6,976 nt of DNA from an uncultured Eggerthellaceae bacterium (GTDB lineage: Bacteria; Actinomycetota; Coriobacteriia; Coriobacteriales; Eggerthellaceae): positions 1 through 6,976 of the forward strand of contig CAMOUE010000118.1 of the NCBI GenBank assembly GCA_946626265.1, in the 5' to 3' direction. The translations under genes were made by a program, and so were the position numbers. Position 1 is the first letter of the stretch. Each line of letters begins with the position of its first letter. The notes under the pieces were generated by a model that had not been told where the DNA came from, did no database searches, and saw nothing but the letters and a program-made list of their open reading frames with translations. Positions 4,878 through 6,976 of this stretch are shown piece by piece.

Positions 4878-5612
4878 ATGCCGCTGAAGATGAACGAGGC
4901 CACGCGCAGGCTCGAGCCCATGGGGTTCGACTACTCGCAACCCGAACTCGCCATGGCGAAAAGGGTCGGTGAGCGCATCGCCGAGGCAAGGAGGATCAGG
5001 AAGGTCAGCCAGACCCAGGCAGCTGCCATGATAGGCGTAGGCCAGAACACGTTCAGCAACTACGAGCGCGGCGCGAGCCGCATGGACTATGCGAAGCTCG
5101 CCGAGCTGGCGCTCAAGCTGCAGATGAAGCCGGAAGCGCTCATGGGCGGGCTGTTGTCGGATGGCGCTTCGCTCGACGTGTTCGACGACCCCAGGGGCTC
5201 GATGCTCAAGCGAACCTACTCGGGAGCCTACTGGCCCGTTGGGGCACCCCTGCCGAATGGTGATCCCGAGTACTCTTTCACAGTGTACGAGTGCTCGGAC
5301 GAGCTATCGCTTGCCGTCGTCAAGGCAGAGCCCGATGTCGGCAGGGCAATCGACGCCTCGACAGACCATGTCCGGATGGTCGTACCCGGTAGTGCAGACC
5401 ACGCCGTCATGGCGCTCGAGCACGAACTTGCATCCGACAAAGAATATCTTGCCAAGCGCGGGCTAGACCCCGCGGTGGTTGCCGCACGTGGCGCAATCCT
5501 CGACTGCCCGCATCCGGCGGACGCCTTCAGCGACGTTGACGACATGGCGAACCTTGAATTTACCCGCGGTCCAAACTGGAAAGGAGATGAGAGGCGATAT
5601 GAGCCGAGTTAG
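4878..5612 (+). CDS. XRE-family transcriptional regulator, probable element repressor (244 aa)
   Basis: Residues about 28-88 are a Cro/cI-type helix-turn-helix: KRVGERIAEARRIRKVSQTQ, then AAAMIGVGQNTFSNYERG with the recognition helix near 55-63, then a closing Leu-rich helix. The remaining 155 residues match nothing I recognise; there is no visible S24-type self-cleavage motif and no HExxH protease. The C-terminal part may sense a ligand or mediate oligomerisation (inference). ATG 4878 has AGGAGG five bases upstream and follows a strong promoter; the in-frame extension to 4719 would run through that promoter and is rejected. The frame overlaps the integrase gene by 14 bases, so the two are co-transcribed. 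Divergence from the excisionase-like gene suggests it represses or gates excision, as phage repressors do. Confidence 0.8.
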   Translation: MPLKMNEATRRLEPMGFDYSQPELAMAKRVGERIAEARRIRKVSQTQAAAMIGVGQNTFSNYERGASRMDYAKLAELALKLQMKPEALMGGLLSDGASLDVFDDPRGSMLKRTYSGAYWPVGAPLPNGDPEYSFTVYECSDELSLAVVKAEPDVGRAIDASTDHVRMVVPGSADHAVMALEHELASDKEYLAKRGLDPAVVAARGAILDCPHPADAFSDVDDMANLEFTRGPNWKGDERRYEPS

Positions 5613-6849
5613 GAAGGATGGCCACCATGGCGCAAAGCCCCGCAAGGTCGGGACTGCCGAAGATGGCCGCACGATATGGGAATGCAGAGTGAGGTGCGGC
5701 TTGCGCCACGACGGCAAGCCCAAGGAGCGTAGCGAGCGCTTCACGGGGACCTACCAGGAAGCCGTCGACCACACAGACCACATGTGGCGCATTTACAGCG
5801 AGAAGCCCGACGAGATCGGCAAAATCACCCTCGAGGAGTACTTCTACGACCACTTCGTCCCAGAACGCCTCGCTGGCGGGCCCATAAAGACGAAGCAGGA
5901 ATATACCTCCATTTTCAAGAACCATATCGCCGATACGTTCGGCAAAAGGTTCCCCGATCAAATACCGCATCGTGAAATCCAGCAATGGATATATGGCATA
6001 AAGCCTCCAAATGACCGCAAGGTGTACCGCCACTTCCGCGCAATTGTGCGCGCCATGTACGACGATGACTACCTTGGGGAAATAATGCCTCTGCAAAAAC
6101 GCGTTAAATTCGGCAGATACCAGAAGCCCCGTAAGGACGTTTGGTCCGCCCGCGAATTAGCAGAGGCCTTTTCGAGGCTTGAAGGAACCACGCTAGAACG
6201 TGCGTTTCTCGTTATGGGGGGAGGAGGTCTCCGCCGCGAGGAAGCCATGGCCCTCGTCGCACCCAACGATTTCAACTTCGTAAAAGAGACGGACCATGAT
6301 GGCAACGAGATACTTGTGTGCTATATAGACGTTTTGAAAGCGTTCACCAACGAAGATGGAATCAAAGACGAGAAACGCTACTCCCCATACACTGCAGCCA
6401 TTATGCCGCCATTTTCCGAGCGGCTCGCAGAGCTCATGCCAGAAACCCCTGAACCCCTGGTCCCAAGCGCGCGACAGTTGAAGTTATCCGAAGACGATCC
6501 GCGAATGTTCCCTGGCTGCTCTAAGGCCTCGATGTATCCAAATTCCGCGGCCAATCTTTGGAAGGACTATTTCGAGGGTCCGCGTGAATCCGTGCGTACC
6601 TATAGGGGCAAGGTGACATCTATAAAGCAGATTCCAGCCGGTCCTCTACACGGTACGCGTTTCATAAACTTCAACAGCCTGCGACACACCCACGTGACAA
6701 TCACGCTGCAGGGCGGGGCGAACGGCTCTGTCAGCGCCCGTGCGCACGGTCACGATGTGATGGTCGAATACAGCAACTACTTTTCCGACTACGGCACGGC
6801 CCTGGAAGCCGCCAAGTCTTTCACGTCCCAATTCGAAAAGGCTTCCTAG
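5599..6849 (+). CDS. int: Tyrosine recombinase, element integrase (416 aa)
   Basis: A site-specific recombinase for integration and excision. Residues about 18-66 resemble the AP2-like arm-binding domain (TIWECRVRCGLRHDGK ... FTGTYQEAVDH). A core-binding SAM-like domain spans about 75-170, and the catalytic domain about 180-416. Catalytic residues visible: Arg212 in GGGLRREEA, Lys259 as a plausible beta-hairpin lysine, Arg362 in NSLRHTH, His385 in HGHD, and Tyr394 nine residues later in YSNYF. The usual His of the HxxR motif is Asn359 here. Start choice: ATG 5599 has GAGG four bases upstream; ATG 5587 sits directly against AAGGAG and is less likely. The frame overlaps the regulator by 14 bases. 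Codons are visibly more AT-rich than in the replication genes, suggesting a different history for this module. Confidence 0.93.
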   Translation: MSRVRKDGHHGAKPRKVGTAEDGRTIWECRVRCGLRHDGKPKERSERFTGTYQEAVDHTDHMWRIYSEKPDEIGKITLEEYFYDHFVPERLAGGPIKTKQEYTSIFKNHIADTFGKRFPDQIPHREIQQWIYGIKPPNDRKVYRHFRAIVRAMYDDDYLGEIMPLQKRVKFGRYQKPRKDVWSARELAEAFSRLEGTTLERAFLVMGGGGLRREEAMALVAPNDFNFVKETDHDGNEILVCYIDVLKAFTNEDGIKDEKRYSPYTAAIMPPFSERLAELMPETPEPLVPSARQLKLSEDDPRMFPGCSKASMYPNSAANLWKDYFEGPRESVRTYRGKVTSIKQIPAGPLHGTRFINFNSLRHTHVTITLQGGANGSVSARAHGHDVMVEYSNYFSDYGTALEAAKSFTSQFEKAS

Positions 6850-6856
6850 CCTTTTT
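6836..6856 (+). terminator. Intrinsic terminator containing the integrase stop codon
   Basis: AAAAGGCT (6836-6843) pairs perfectly with AGCCTTTT (6848-6855) around a TCCT loop, and the T-run continues to 6856. The integrase stop TAG (6847-6849) lies in the loop and the first bases of the descending arm. A-tract, GC core and T-run make it a good rho-independent terminator. Confidence 0.75.
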
Positions 6857-6976
6857 ACCCCTATAACCCGCCCTTTTAGCATCAGAAATCCCGTTCACGA
6901 ACCCTAGAAATGAAGTTAAGTGGGGTTATAGGCCAAAACGTGTTGGTAAATTAATCCCAATCCAATCGCCATTGCG
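6857..6976. other. Non-coding DNA beyond the integrase, likely attachment-site region
   Basis: No gene is visible in these 120 bases, which are more AT-rich than the rest. A perfect ten-base inverted repeat, CCTATAACCC (6860-6869) with GGGTTATAGG (6923-6932), is separated by 53 bases. It is followed at once by a near-palindrome CCAAAACGTGTTGG (6933-6946, one mismatched pair). Tyrosine integrase genes usually lie beside their attachment site, and integrase-binding sites are often inverted repeats, so attL or attR may lie here or just beyond. No duplicated core can be shown without the other end of the element. Confidence 0.4.
6860..6932. repeat. Perfect 10-base inverted repeat with 53-base spacing
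   Basis: CCTATAACCC at 6860-6869 is the exact reverse complement of GGGTTATAGG at 6923-6932. The spacing is too wide for a terminator and the arms are AT/GC mixed, which fits paired recombinase or accessory-protein binding sites better than an RNA hairpin. Confidence 0.6.

Noticed and set aside
4385..6849. Phage-inducible chromosomal island organisation (integrase and repressor divergent from excisionase, then primase/replicase)
   Set aside because: The integrase, repressor and divergent excisionase fit, but primase and helicase run towards the excisionase, not with it, and no packaging genes are visible. It remains possible but unsupported.
1..6976. CRISPR arrays, insertion sequences, rRNA or tRNA genes
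   Set aside because: No regularly spaced repeats, transposase motifs or RNA gene signatures were seen on either strand.

Overview
The window looks like one end of an integrated mobile genetic element (prophage, satellite, or integrative/conjugative or mobilisable element; the sequence does not decide which) in a GC-rich bacterium. Shine-Dalgarno sites are strong (AGGAGG type) and codons are GC-rich except in the integrase. This style would fit an actinobacterium such as a gut Coriobacteriia, but that is an inference from composition and gene style, not from a marker gene. I see no rRNA, tRNA, CRISPR array or insertion sequence.

Layout, left to right. (1) Positions 1-182, minus strand: an unrecognised small ORF leaves the window leftwards, and a second start codon with its own ribosome site sits exactly at the left edge, so a leftward operon begins here. 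(2) Positions 183-270: a divergent control region with overlapping palindromes. (3) Positions 271-3541, plus strand: a tightly packed replication operon of four genes, namely a small helix-turn-helix protein, a probable tandem winged-helix replication initiator starting at TTG, a short zinc-finger/TOPRIM primase, and a DnaB-like helicase lacking the usual N-terminal domain. (4) Positions 3542-3635: a convergent intergenic gap with two hairpins. (5) Positions 3636-4274, minus strand: a stand-alone 213-residue protein of unknown function. (6) Positions 4275-4510: a non-coding stretch with an intrinsic terminator and a compound hairpin. (7) Positions 4511-4768, minus strand: an excisionase-like winged-helix protein. 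(8) Positions 4769-4877: a compact divergent promoter switch with two mirror-image TATAAT boxes. (9) Positions 4878-6849, plus strand: an XRE-type regulator and a tyrosine integrase whose reading frames overlap, ending in a terminator that contains the integrase stop codon. (10) Positions 6857-6976: non-coding DNA with an inverted repeat, the likely vicinity of the attachment site.

Working model (inference): the XRE protein is made together with integrase and probably controls the switch between integrase/regulator expression and excisionase expression. After excision, the initiator, primase and helicase would replicate the circular form. The small helix-turn-helix protein, whose gene lies directly beside the palindromes, probably regulates the replication operon and possibly the divergent leftward operon. 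Nothing here is clearly a new defence or cargo system. The most unusual parts are the self-contained replication module, the unknown protein flanked by its own terminators, and the structured non-coding DNA near the excisionase and integrase.
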